Source: Thermasporomyces sp036564245 (GTDB taxonomy: Bacteria; Actinomycetota; Actinomycetes; Propionibacteriales; Actinopolymorphaceae). Taken from it: a stretch of 64,000 nucleotides of DNA. Shown here one piece after another: positions 51,468 through 60,163 of this stretch. The position numbers were made by a program, and so were the translations under genes. The DNA lies in contig DATCKU010000016.1 of the NCBI GenBank assembly GCA_036564245.1, positions 1-64,000 on the forward strand. The letters run 5' to 3'. How positions within the stretch are numbered: position 1 is the stretch's first letter; every line of letters begins with the position of its first letter. Below the pieces are notes generated by a model, which made no database searches, was not told the DNA's origin, and saw only the letters and a list, made by a program, of their open reading frames with translations.

Positions 51468-52570
51468 ACGACACGATCGCGGCGATCCACACCACGGTGG
51501 TGAGCCTGCCCGCCCATCCTGCCCTCGTCGTCCGCGGAGCGAAAGGCACGCACGACCGGTCGGAGTTCTGCCTTGTGCGTGTCGTAACGAGCTCCGGAGT
51601 CGAAGGCTACGGCGAGGTGAGCGCGACGCCGTTGTGGAGCGGCGAGGACGGCACGACCGCCCAGCACTTCATCCGCTCTCTGCTCGCGCCGGCGCTTGTC
51701 AACCGTCCCTTGACACCGGTCTGCGCCCTCGAGCAGACCATGGACGAGCTGCTGGCCGGCAACCCGTTCACCAAGGCAGGCGTCTCGATCGCCTTGTGGG
51801 ATGCGTACGCCAAGACGCTGGGAGTGCCGCTCGCGGTCGCGCTTGGTGGGCCGCTACGCAGCGAGATCCCCATCAAGCTCTCGTTGTCTGGCGACGGTGA
51901 GCGACTCGAGCAGGTGTACGCCGCGGCCAGAGCCGCAGGCTTCAGGGCGTTCAAGGTCAAGGTGGGCCTGGGCCTGCCGGGCGACGTGGCACGAGTTGAG
52001 CATGCGCGGCGACTGGTGGGCGACGACGCCTTCCTCGGTGTGGATGCCAATGGCGGATGGAGTCGCGTCGAGGCGCACGAAGCGCTCCGAGCGCTCGCTC
52101 CCTACCGCATCGCCTTCGTCGAGCAACCCGTCGCCGCGCACGATCTTCAGGGCATGGCCGGCCTGCGCTCGCGAGGCTTTCCGATCGTGGCCGACGAGTC
52201 GGTCTTCGGCTCGACGGATCTGGTACGCCTGATCCGGGCCGACGCTGCGGACGTCGTGAGCGTGTACGTCGGGAAGGCCGGCGGACCCTGGCGGGCGATC
52301 CAGCTCGGCATCCTCGCCCACGCCTTCGGCATGCGCTGCATCGTCGGGTCCAACGGTGAGCTCGGGCTCGGTGCCGCCGCGCAGGTGCACGTCGCCGCTG
52401 CCTTGCCGGGGCTCACGACGGAGTTTCCCTCCGACATCATCGGCGCCCACTACTACGCCGACGACATCCTCGCCGAGCCGCTGTCGAGCGACGGCGAGAA
52501 GGTACGCCTGCCGGCCGGTCCGGGTCTCGGCGTCCGCATCCGACCCGACCTGGTGGCACGGCTGCGGTGA
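51464..52570 (+). CDS. Enolase-superfamily enzyme, MLE (muconate cycloisomerase-like) subgroup
   Basis: 368 residues of capping domain plus TIM barrel. The catalytic residues are visible: KVKVG with Lys164/Lys166, metal ligands Asp194 (GVDANGGW), Glu220 (VEQP), Asp244 (ADES), and the opposite lysine Lys271 in VYVGKAGG, with Glu299 in GSNGEL. Two opposing lysines place it in the MLE subgroup (cycloisomerases, epimerases, some dehydratases). The ATG overlaps the previous stop by four bases. The actual substrate cannot be predicted from sequence. Confidence 0.9.
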   Translation: MNDTIAAIHTTVVSLPAHPALVVRGAKGTHDRSEFCLVRVVTSSGVEGYGEVSATPLWSGEDGTTAQHFIRSLLAPALVNRPLTPVCALEQTMDELLAGNPFTKAGVSIALWDAYAKTLGVPLAVALGGPLRSEIPIKLSLSGDGERLEQVYAAARAAGFRAFKVKVGLGLPGDVARVEHARRLVGDDAFLGVDANGGWSRVEAHEALRALAPYRIAFVEQPVAAHDLQGMAGLRSRGFPIVADESVFGSTDLVRLIRADAADVVSVYVGKAGGPWRAIQLGILAHAFGMRCIVGSNGELGLGAAAQVHVAAALPGLTTEFPSDIIGAHYYADDILAEPLSSDGEKVRLPAGPGLGVRIRPDLVARLR

Positions 52571-52602
52571 GGAACGAACGGAGAAAGGGGAACCGAAGCC
52601 GG

Positions 52603-53487
52603 ATGATCGTCGATGTCCACAACCACACACCGACGCACCGGGACGCCGTGCCGCCCGACGAACGGCTGGAGTTCCACGGCTGGCGATCTGACCGTCCGGT
52701 GGTGACCACCAACTCCTGGGCAGACTTCGACCGGGACCAGTCCGCTGCCGACATCACCATCGTCTTCAACATCGCAGTCGACGACCCGTTGACGGCGACC
52801 GGCCTGCCCTATCCCCCGGAGCGGACCAACGATGCCACGGCAGAGTTCGTGGCCGCCGCTCCGCACAAGCGGATCGGCTTCATGTCGGTGAACCCGACCG
52901 CTCCTGGAGTCTTCGACGAGGTGGAGCGCTGCCGGGAGCGTGGCCTCGTCGGTGTGAAGCTCGGACCGAACTACCAGAACTTCGACCCGCTCTGCGAGGA
53001 GGCGCGAGCGTTCTATCGCTACTGCGAGCGGGAAGGCCTGCCGATCCTCTTCCACCAAGGCACGTCCCCGATTCGCTCGGCGCCGTTGCGGTACGCCCAC
53101 CCGTTGGTGATGGACGAGATCGCGCTTGAGTTTCCCGAGCTACGAGTCGTGATGGCCCACATGGGGCATCCCTTCGTCCGTGAGACGGTCGCGGTCATTC
53201 GCAAGCATCCCCACGTCTATGCCGACGTGTCGTCGATCTACCTACGAGCGTGGCTCGCCTGGGAGGCACTGACGTTCGCCTGGGAATGGGGGGTCACGCA
53301 CAAGCTGCTCTTCGGCTCGGACTATCCCATCGCCACGTCGGCCGAAGCCATGGCCGGCCTGCGGCGAGTGGGTGACATCGTCGCCGGGACGAAGCTTCCG
53401 CGGGTCCCGCCCGAGGCGATCGAGGAGATCATCCACGCCGACGCGCTGAGCGCACTCGGCCTTCGGATACCGGAGGCGCAGCCGTGA
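52603..53487 (+). CDS. Amidohydrolase-superfamily (PF04909-type) hydrolase
   Basis: A 294-residue metal-dependent TIM-barrel protein. Motifs: VDVHNHTP (His6, His8), LFHQGTSP (His), VVMAHMGHP (His), LFGSDYP (Asp), in the order seen in decarboxylase/lactonase-type amidohydrolases. ATG 52603 is preferred; a GTG at 52567 would add 12 residues. GAGAAAGGGGAACC precedes the ATG. It is more distantly related to the flanking amidohydrolases than those are to each other. Confidence 0.86.
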   Translation: MIVDVHNHTPTHRDAVPPDERLEFHGWRSDRPVVTTNSWADFDRDQSAADITIVFNIAVDDPLTATGLPYPPERTNDATAEFVAAAPHKRIGFMSVNPTAPGVFDEVERCRERGLVGVKLGPNYQNFDPLCEEARAFYRYCEREGLPILFHQGTSPIRSAPLRYAHPLVMDEIALEFPELRVVMAHMGHPFVRETVAVIRKHPHVYADVSSIYLRAWLAWEALTFAWEWGVTHKLLFGSDYPIATSAEAMAGLRRVGDIVAGTKLPRVPPEAIEEIIHADALSALGLRIPEAQP

Positions 53488-54374
53488 TCATCGACATGCA
53501 TGTGCGGATCGGCCGTGGCCGCGAGGTCGAGCTCAGCGCACCCGACCTGCTGTCCACCATGGCGGAGCTCGGCATCGATGCCGCTCTCATCTCACCCGAC
53601 GAGCGAGGCATCGCCTACGACAACCTGGAAGGCAACGACGCCGTCTGCCGTGCCGCCGCCGAGTCGGACGGAAAGCTCGCCGCCTACGCGGTGGCCAATC
53701 CCTGGCAGGGCAGGCGGGCACTCGACGTCCTCGCCCGCGCGCGAGACGCCGGTGCGGTGGCACTCGCGGTCGACCCGGTCCTGCAGGGGTTCGACCCACT
53801 GGACGGCCTGCTCGATCCCCTCCTCGAGTTCGCAAAGGACGAGGACTGGTTCGTGTACGTGCGTACCGGCACCCCGCCGAACGCGCTGCCGCTTCCCGTC
53901 GCCACACTGGCCCGGCGCCATCCGGAGCTGCGCTTCGTGATGGGCCGAAGCGGAGCCACCGACTTCTGGATCGATGCGGCGCCAGCTCTGCGCCACGCGC
54001 CGAACCTCTACGCCGACACGGCGTACGCACCGTGGGACACCGTTTTGACCGAGCTCGCCCAGGACGAGGAGATCGGTCCGCAACGCTGTGTCTTCGCAAC
54101 GGACGCGCCCTACGCCGTTGCGCGGACCGAGCTCGCCCGCGTCCTCGACTGGCAGGGAATCACCGAAGCGCAGCGGGCCGCCGTGCTCGGTGGAACGATC
54201 GCCCAGCTCCTCGGCCGGAACCTGCCGCCGGCGTGGTCACGCGAGAGCGGTGGCGCCGGCCATGACGCCGAGACCTCCCGTGACGCCCAAGCCTCCAGCG
54301 ACGCCAGACCCGCCGACAGCGACGAACGTCCAGTGATGACCGGACACGACGAAGTGGACCGGTCGGGTGATTGA
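53484..54374 (+). CDS. Amidohydrolase-fold protein lacking the metal-site histidines
   Basis: 296 residues, same barrel as its neighbours but with the metal-binding histidines replaced: DMHVRIG has Arg8 where the paralog at 50706 has His7, VRTGTPP has Arg127 for His131, and MGRSGATD has Arg155 for His159. The acidic residue VFATDAP (Asp207) and one first-strand His6 remain. Surrounding sequence (LARRHPELRFVMG) aligns closely with the paralog, so this is a divergent copy rather than a mis-frame. It starts at GTG 53484 overlapping the previous stop. It may be an inactive partner or a metal-free enzyme. Its C-terminus is low-complexity (Asp/Ala/Pro-rich). Confidence 0.82.
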   Translation: MIIDMHVRIGRGREVELSAPDLLSTMAELGIDAALISPDERGIAYDNLEGNDAVCRAAAESDGKLAAYAVANPWQGRRALDVLARARDAGAVALAVDPVLQGFDPLDGLLDPLLEFAKDEDWFVYVRTGTPPNALPLPVATLARRHPELRFVMGRSGATDFWIDAAPALRHAPNLYADTAYAPWDTVLTELAQDEEIGPQRCVFATDAPYAVARTELARVLDWQGITEAQRAAVLGGTIAQLLGRNLPPAWSRESGGAGHDAETSRDAQASSDARPADSDERPVMTGHDEVDRSGD

Positions 54375-54383
54375 GAGGTGCGT

Positions 54384-55376
54384 GTGACGACGACAGAAGG
54401 CATGCCGGCTCGCGGATCGGCCGTGACGACGACGACCACCCGGGTCGAATCCGATCGGGCCAGGTTGGTGCGTGGTGTCTCCCCGGTTCTCGAGGTGCCG
54501 TTCACAGCCGACGGCGAGGTGGACTACGCGGGTTTCGAGCGGGTCGTGCGCTACGTGCTGGGCACCGGTGTGACCAGCGTGATGTTCCCCGGGTTCGCCT
54601 CGGAGTTCCACAAGCTCTCCGAGAGCGAGCGCTGGCGCCTCGCCACCATCCTGCTCGAGCAGACGCGTGCCCGCCCGGACGTCGCGGCCATCCTCGCGGT
54701 GCAGGACCACGCCACGAAGCTCGCCGTGGCCCATGCCTGCCGACTCGTCGAGGCCGGAGCCGATCTCGTCAACCTGCTGCCGCCCTACTTCCTCAGTCCC
54801 GCACCCGCCGACGTCCTGGCCCACGTACGTGCGGTGCTCGCCGCCGTCGCGCCCACGCCCGTGGTGCTGCAGTACGCGCCCCACCAGACGGGCACGAGCC
54901 TCGACGCTGCCACGATCGCCGCACTCGCCCGCGACCATCCCAACCTCGCCCTGGTCAAGGTGGAGTCCACTCCTCCGGGTGCGCTGATCGCCGCGCTCGG
55001 TGCCCAGCGTCCGGCTCTGCCGGCCGTCGTGGGATACGCCGGTGTCCAGCTTCCCGACGCCGTCCGACGAGGAGCGGTCGGAGTGCAGCCAGGCTGCTCG
55101 ATCACCGAGGTCTACGTCGAGATCTGGCGCCGGTTCGAGACGGGCGACGTCGACGGTGCTGTCGACCTGCACCGACGTCTGCTGCCCTACATCTCCTACT
55201 GGATGCTCGACACGGAGCTCATCATCGCGGCCGAGAAGCTCATCTCGGTGCGGCGAGGACTCTTCGCCGACCCACACTGCCGGGCACCGGCACACCAGCT
55301 GGACACGTACGAAGTCGACATGATCGACCGGATGCTCGACGAGTTCGCCGACTACCTTCCCGCGATCGACCTCTGA
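54384..55376 (+). CDS. Dihydrodipicolinate synthase-family aldolase (DapA/NAL type)
   Basis: A class I aldolase likely to cleave a 2-keto-3-deoxy acid or similar. About 330 residues; the first 30 are an unusual Thr-rich leader. The barrel holds the conserved tyrosine in LQYAPH (residue 164 from this start) and the Schiff-base lysine in LVKVES (192). Start GTG 54384 has GAGAGG five bases upstream; GTG 54378 is the alternative. It is the last gene of the plus-strand operon and is convergent, with only nine bases between stop codons, with the deacetylase-like gene. Dehydratase plus lactonase plus this aldolase resembles non-phosphorylative sugar-acid pathways. Confidence 0.85.
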   Translation: MTTTEGMPARGSAVTTTTTRVESDRARLVRGVSPVLEVPFTADGEVDYAGFERVVRYVLGTGVTSVMFPGFASEFHKLSESERWRLATILLEQTRARPDVAAILAVQDHATKLAVAHACRLVEAGADLVNLLPPYFLSPAPADVLAHVRAVLAAVAPTPVVLQYAPHQTGTSLDAATIAALARDHPNLALVKVESTPPGALIAALGAQRPALPAVVGYAGVQLPDAVRRGAVGVQPGCSITEVYVEIWRRFETGDVDGAVDLHRRLLPYISYWMLDTELIIAAEKLISVRRGLFADPHCRAPAHQLDTYEVDMIDRMLDEFADYLPAIDL

Positions 55377-55385
55377 CTCGTCGGC

Positions 55386-57131
55386 TCAGCGGAGCACGAC
55401 CTGCACCTCGCGGGTCGTGCTCTGCTCGGCCGCGAGCGGGACGGGAACCAGGCTCGACGGCCAGCCGAAGACCTCCAGACTGGTCACCTCGGTCGGCGCC
55501 TCGTCCACTCGGGCTTCCCGTACGTCGCAGGCGGGTACGGGAAGCAGGAGCGTCAGCTGACCCTGTGGTGTCGAACCCCTCACGCGGCAACGAAGCCTCG
55601 GGCCGTCCCACCGGACGCCCGAGATCTCGGCCCCATCCCGAGCCCGCGTGAACGCCGCCCACTCGGCGGCGCTCCACAGCGGCATCCCCAGCTCCCGCGC
55701 GGATTCCCAGCACCTGTGCATGTAGGTGCTGGAGTACGTCGCGAACGAGACCGGGTGCGACAGCATGGACAGTGGGCTGAAGTAGCGGGTGACCTTGTCC
55801 TCCATCACCTGTCGCGTGAGCGCGGCCTGACCCAACGGGTCCGCGGTCAGCAATCCTTTGATGGAAAGGTCGTCGAACGCCTGAGTCGCCTGCTGGAAGC
55901 AGTCGATCACGGTTCCGTCGGAGTCGACGAATCGCATGGGTCGGGCCGACCCGGTGAGGTACGAAAGCCACGACGGGCCCACGCTCATGGCGTTGAGGTC
56001 CATGTCGATGCCGAGCTCGGCGTAGAGCCGGGGCAGGTCGACGTAGCCCTTCCAGACCGCGCAGTGGTTGCGGTTGGTCGCAGGGATCGTGCCGTACCGC
56101 TCGAGGAAGTCGGCGACGTCCCGGCGTACGACGTCTTCCAGGACCTCTTCCTGGTCCTCACCGTCGTACGCCGGGTCGAACGCGTCGTGGTGGATGCCGA
56201 AGGAGTGACCGCGCTCCCGCCAGGCCGCCACCCGTTCCGGCGTGGCGACGGTTCCGCGCGTGGTCCCCGACATGAGGTAGATGGTGATGTGACCACCGTG
56301 CGCCTCCACCGCGTCGAGCAGCGCCTCGAAGTGCTCCAGCGCCGACCAGTCGTCGTCGGAGTCGAGGACGAGCACGCTGCGGATGTCGGGTGTCGGGTAG
56401 TACCAGAGCCGAGGGTGCGGCGCCGGCGCGACCTCGTTGAGCGCGTTGCCGAGCAGCATCGCGTGGATGTCGGCCTGCGGCAGGTGCCAGCAGTCCGGAT
56501 CGGCGTACCCGATCACCAGGTCCTGCATCCGGTAGGGTTCGCCCGCCCCCGACCCGTGTCCACCGACCCGGCCCGGATCGCCTTGCCGGATGAGCGAAAC
56601 CGCGTGCGCCAGGTCGTAGCTGAACACGACGACGCGACCTCGACCGTACGGGAAGTCCACCACGGCAGGAAACGACGTCGGCGTCCGCGAGTCGGCGTAC
56701 AGGCTGGCCGCCGTCACCGCACCGTCCGGCAGCCGATCCGGTTCGTACGCATCGGCGGGGACGTGGGTCTCGATCGGCTCCTGCGGGACACCGGCTCCGA
56801 TCCGACTCGCCGAGCCCGGACGTACGTACGCCGGCGAGACCATGCCGTACGCCGACACCAGGCCCAGGGTGCGGGCGAACAGGAACGACGGTCGCACGAC
56901 GACGAGCCGCCCGCCTGCGCGCGCATACTCCAGGAGTGCCGTGACCTGGGCCTTGGTCGGCCGCATCCGCGCGACCACGGCGACGTCGTACCCGTCGAGG
57001 TCGATCGGGTGGCCGCCGCTCGCGTCGACGATCTCGTAGTCTCGTACGCCTTCGGCGCGCAGGATCTCGGCGAGGTAGTGGCCGAACGCACCGACGCGCT
57101 GATCTTGCCGCACCACGACGGCGATGGTCAT
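55386..57131 (-). CDS. Polysaccharide-deacetylase-like protein with N-terminal glutamine-amidotransferase-like domain
   Basis: 581 residues, no signal peptide. The first 220 residues look like a class I glutamine-amidotransferase-like Rossmann domain (VAVVARMRPTKAQVTALLEYARAGGRLVV; FPYGRGRVVVFSYDLAH). Residues about 270-500 resemble a carbohydrate-esterase-type barrel: VLVLDSDDDWSALEHFEAL has an aspartate pair, FGIHHDAFDP has histidines, NRNHCAVWKGY follows. A small beta domain ends the protein. Start ATG 57131 has GGGGAGGAG upstream and overlaps the previous stop by four bases. The activity is unproven. Confidence 0.65.
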   Translation of the reverse strand: MTIAVVVRQDQRVGAFGHYLAEILRAEGVRDYEIVDASGGHPIDLDGYDVAVVARMRPTKAQVTALLEYARAGGRLVVVRPSFLFARTLGLVSAYGMVSPAYVRPGSASRIGAGVPQEPIETHVPADAYEPDRLPDGAVTAASLYADSRTPTSFPAVVDFPYGRGRVVVFSYDLAHAVSLIRQGDPGRVGGHGSGAGEPYRMQDLVIGYADPDCWHLPQADIHAMLLGNALNEVAPAPHPRLWYYPTPDIRSVLVLDSDDDWSALEHFEALLDAVEAHGGHITIYLMSGTTRGTVATPERVAAWRERGHSFGIHHDAFDPAYDGEDQEEVLEDVVRRDVADFLERYGTIPATNRNHCAVWKGYVDLPRLYAELGIDMDLNAMSVGPSWLSYLTGSARPMRFVDSDGTVIDCFQQATQAFDDLSIKGLLTADPLGQAALTRQVMEDKVTRYFSPLSMLSHPVSFATYSSTYMHRCWESARELGMPLWSAAEWAAFTRARDGAEISGVRWDGPRLRCRVRGSTPQGQLTLLLPVPACDVREARVDEAPTEVTSLEVFGWPSSLVPVPLAAEQSTTREVQVVLR

Positions 57132-58291
57132 GGCTCCTCCCCGCATCGTCGATCGGCACCAGGGCGGAAGTCCGGCACACGCACCAGCTCGCTTCCCCGC
57201 GCGATCGACTCGGCGGCAAGAATCGCCGGTGCGGCGGTGTCCATCGCCTGGTAGACGTCGAACTCCGATTGGCGCCCCGCTAGAACCGCGTCCCGGAACG
57301 CCACGTGCGTGTAGTAGTCGGCGTCGCCGTGGCCACTGCCGCGCGCCTCGGCCGGCGCGTCGCCGCGCTCGTAGCTCCAGTCCGCCGGGGCGAGGTCCTG
57401 CATGCCCGCGTCGGCGAACCAGAACTTCGGCGGGTCACCGCGACCGCGTGACCACTCCACCCGCCCACGCGTGCCGGTGACCTGATACCAGTGCCAGGCA
57501 CCATCCGGATGCGGCTGGGCGAAGCTCGTCGCCATGCGCAGCAGGGCGCCCTTTTCCGTTCGCATCAAGGCGACCTGCACGTCGGGTTGGACGATCTCCG
57601 GATGCGCCGCGCTGGGCGCGTCGGTGCTCATCCCGACGACCTCGGTCACCCGGTCGTCCAGGACCTTGAGCATCGGGCTCAGCTCGTGCGGCAGGTAGTG
57701 GATCGGCGGCATGCGCTGGGTCCAGGTGGGCTGGGCATCCGGATGGGCCGCGAGGCCCTCCGGCCCGAAGGTCTCGCCCGTGTGCGGATCCTGGAACATC
57801 CCCGTCACGACATGGTGGAAGTACTGCCCTTCGCACCAGGTGATCTGCCCCAGCCGACCACTCGCCACCAGCTCGCGCCAGGCGTCCACGAACCCCCAGT
57901 AGCGGGTCTGCTCAGCGAGCTGGTACGTCAGGCCGGTCCGCTCCACCGCGAGGACGATCCGCCAGCAGTCTGCGAGCGAATGGGCCGCCGGAACCTCCGC
58001 ATGCACGTGCTTTCCCGCCTCGAGCGCCTGAGCGGCCAGGGCGCCTTGCCGCTCGCTGCGCACCGTCAGCGCGACCGCGTCCACGCGCGGGTCGGCGAGC
58101 AGGTCGTCGTACCCGCGATAGGCGCGCACCGATCCTCGCCCGTCCAGCAGGGCCAGTGCCCGGTCGTGCAGCGCCTGGATCGGATCGCAGATCGCGGTGA
58201 TCCGGTAACCGGGAATCCGTTGCAGGAGGGGAATCCAGGTGCCGACCGCGCGCGGACCCAGCCCGGCGATGCCGACACGTATCTCGTCCAT
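57128..58291 (-). CDS. Gfo/Idh/MocA-family protein lacking the EKP lysine
   Basis: 387 residues of Rossmann fold plus substrate domain. VGIAGLGPRAVGTWIPLLQ opens the nucleotide site. Where most relatives have EKP, this protein has HAEVPAAHSLADCW, so lysine is replaced by valine at residue 100. The EVPAA pattern occurs in a known subset of the family that includes glycosidase-like members, so it may not be a simple oxidoreductase. It overlaps the next gene by four bases and lies 23 bases after the glycosidase-like gene. Confidence 0.85.
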   Translation of the reverse strand: MDEIRVGIAGLGPRAVGTWIPLLQRIPGYRITAICDPIQALHDRALALLDGRGSVRAYRGYDDLLADPRVDAVALTVRSERQGALAAQALEAGKHVHAEVPAAHSLADCWRIVLAVERTGLTYQLAEQTRYWGFVDAWRELVASGRLGQITWCEGQYFHHVVTGMFQDPHTGETFGPEGLAAHPDAQPTWTQRMPPIHYLPHELSPMLKVLDDRVTEVVGMSTDAPSAAHPEIVQPDVQVALMRTEKGALLRMATSFAQPHPDGAWHWYQVTGTRGRVEWSRGRGDPPKFWFADAGMQDLAPADWSYERGDAPAEARGSGHGDADYYTHVAFRDAVLAGRQSEFDVYQAMDTAAPAILAAESIARGSELVRVPDFRPGADRRCGEEP

Positions 58292-58314
58292 GCCACGGCA
58301 CCACCGTCGCCCGA

Positions 58315-59727
58315 TCAGGTGACCCGGCGTGCCGCGGCGTGGTACTCCGCAGCGACGGCGGCGAAGGTGCGTGCTGGCCGGTCAGGGACGAAGATGTCGA
58401 TGCTGGGCACTGGTACACCGTGCGTGGTGGACAGCTGCCAGGCGTCGGTCGTCTCGAAGCCAGGGTTCTCGACCGTGAAGCCCAGCGTCTCGATGTGGTC
58501 GAACCCGACGTCGACCGGGAACACGCCGTCGGTCGACGCCTCGAGCAGACGGAACGTCAGTGTGGCGCTGGTCTTCCCACGCAGCTTCTCGCTCACGTCG
58601 ATCGGTCCGTGCAAGAGCGAGCACTGCTGCCAGAGCGCGAAGCCACGCTGGCACACGTCTTCCTGCCAGACGACCTCGCCGTCGAGCAGCACCTGCTTCA
58701 TGTGCTGGCCTGGCCCGCCGAACCACCCGCTGAACGTGTCGTGGTGCCAGAACGACAGCTCGTGCCGCGGCGCGTCGGGGTCCACGCGCACCACCTGGCT
58801 CGCCTCGGCATAGGCGCCTTCCACGCGCGGGATGGGTGGTACGAAGAAGCTCAGCCGGCCGTTGCCGTACATCGCCTTGTTGCTCGACGAGATCGTCGGG
58901 GCGTCGTCGAGCTGCAGACCGTACGCCGTGACCCCCGCGATCCTGCCGTCTCGTGCGTACTCGAGCCCGGTCCGCACCGCCGCCGCGCTGTACTCCGGCG
59001 TGGGTTCGATCCACGCATCCAGGAAGCGACCGGTGTAGACGAGCAGCACGATGTCGAGGTCGTACGGGGCGACCGCGGCCCGGATGTCGTCCAGGCACGG
59101 GCCCACGCTGTCCGCGACGACCGTGTTGTGGTTGCGCCCGTCGAGGAACGGATAGAGGACCATGTCGAGATGCGGTCCGTACTTCGCGAGGAACTCCGCG
59201 CTGGTGGCCGCGTGGAAGTACGTGCACAGGTAGAACGCGAGGTCGGGGTTGATGTCATTGGCGACCTTGCGCATCTGCGCGACGTACTCGGGCGTGAACG
59301 TGTCCTGGTTGTACTCGAAGTCGTCGATCCCCCAGGCCTTGACGTTCGGGTGCTCCTTGGAAAGCTCGGCACAGGCGCGGGCCCAGGCGAGGTAGTCCAT
59401 CATGTACGGCCTGGACGCGCGGCCGCCGTGCCGGTCGGTCTCGCTGGGCGGCACCAGGTAGACCCACACGTCGATGCCGGCCTGTGCGGCGGCCGGCGCG
59501 AACTCGAACCGCAGGTCGTCCCAGTCGGTCGGCGAGTCCCAGATTCCATAGATGTACGTGTTGGCGCCGAGCTCCTGGAGCTTGGCGATCATCGCCGGCG
59601 TGTCCAGGTGCCGGTAGCCGTCGGCCCGAGGTGTCGCCTCACGCAACGCGGCGCCGACGGTGTTGCCACCAGATTGCGTTGCCCGGATACCGCCCCGTGG
59701 AATGACCTTACGAGCTGTCGCGGACAT
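58315..59727 (-). CDS. Putative TIM-barrel glycosidase-like protein
   Basis: 470 residues from ATG 59727, which follows GGAGGTCGC; an in-frame start 54 bases upstream is unlikely. The N-terminal two thirds read as a (beta/alpha)8 barrel: MIAKLQELGANTYIYGIWDS, AQAGIDVWVYLVPPSE, VKAWGIDDFEYNQDTFTPEYV (paired Asp and Glu, possible catalytic acids), DMVLYPFLDGRN, and GLEYARDGRIAGVTAYGLQ. A beta-rich C-terminal module (about 310-470) looks carbohydrate-binding. No specific glycosidase family was recognised. No signal peptide. First gene of a minus-strand operon. Confidence 0.62.
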   Translation of the reverse strand: MSATARKVIPRGGIRATQSGGNTVGAALREATPRADGYRHLDTPAMIAKLQELGANTYIYGIWDSPTDWDDLRFEFAPAAAQAGIDVWVYLVPPSETDRHGGRASRPYMMDYLAWARACAELSKEHPNVKAWGIDDFEYNQDTFTPEYVAQMRKVANDINPDLAFYLCTYFHAATSAEFLAKYGPHLDMVLYPFLDGRNHNTVVADSVGPCLDDIRAAVAPYDLDIVLLVYTGRFLDAWIEPTPEYSAAAVRTGLEYARDGRIAGVTAYGLQLDDAPTISSSNKAMYGNGRLSFFVPPIPRVEGAYAEASQVVRVDPDAPRHELSFWHHDTFSGWFGGPGQHMKQVLLDGEVVWQEDVCQRGFALWQQCSLLHGPIDVSEKLRGKTSATLTFRLLEASTDGVFPVDVGFDHIETLGFTVENPGFETTDAWQLSTTHGVPVPSIDIFVPDRPARTFAAVAAEYHAAARRVT

Positions 59728-59824
59728 GCGACCTCCAGTTCTCACCGGCGGGTACGCGCAGCCGGTGAGCCGTCCTGTCAAGTCCCTGTGTCGATTGTCG
59801 CGTGTCGAAGCCAGTTATCTGAAA

Positions 59825-59851
59825 TTTCGTAGATGTTTCTCTGATTTCGAA
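59825..59851. promoter_or_regulatory. Operator-like repeat copy 1
   Basis: TTTCGTAGATGTTTCTCTG followed by ATTTCGAA. It lies about 100 bases upstream of the minus-strand glycosidase-like gene. Complement contains ACATCTACGAAA. Confidence 0.55.
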
Positions 59852-59998
59852 TGTTGATGCTAGAGGCGCGACGTCCATTGCCGCAAGAGGGAGCGGGACC
59901 CTGACCGGCTGCGGCCCGTTCGATTCGTAACTCGCACGAAACATTCCGGCGGTTCCGAACCCCTGGACTCCGAGAGCATCCTGTGTATCATTCTCACA

Positions 59999-60025
59999 TC
60001 TCGTAGATGTATCTCTGGTTTCGAA
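59999..60025. promoter_or_regulatory. Operator-like repeat copy 2
   Basis: TCTCGTAGATGTATCTCTG followed by GTTTCGAA, 140 bases before the binding-protein gene. Three differences from copy 1. Confidence 0.55.
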
Positions 60026-60163
60026 GGATCGTCCGAGGACTGGGTCCTGAGCCGGAGCGACGGGGCGTGCCTGGCGCGAGACGCGAACGGGGCGGGCGAC
60101 CACGCGACAACTGTGGCGGTGACGCCCGATGCGGTGTCCCGCCTGATTCTCAAGGAGGGTCAC

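Larger units (their letters stand above)
59728..60163. promoter_or_regulatory. Divergent promoter region with 27 bp repeated operator-like sites
   Basis: 436 bases without a supported gene between the barrel glycosidase-like gene and the binding-protein gene. Two copies of a 27-base sequence beginning TYTCGTAGATGT and ending TTTCGAA lie at 59825-59851 and 59999-60025 and match at 24 of 27 positions. Confidence 0.6.
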
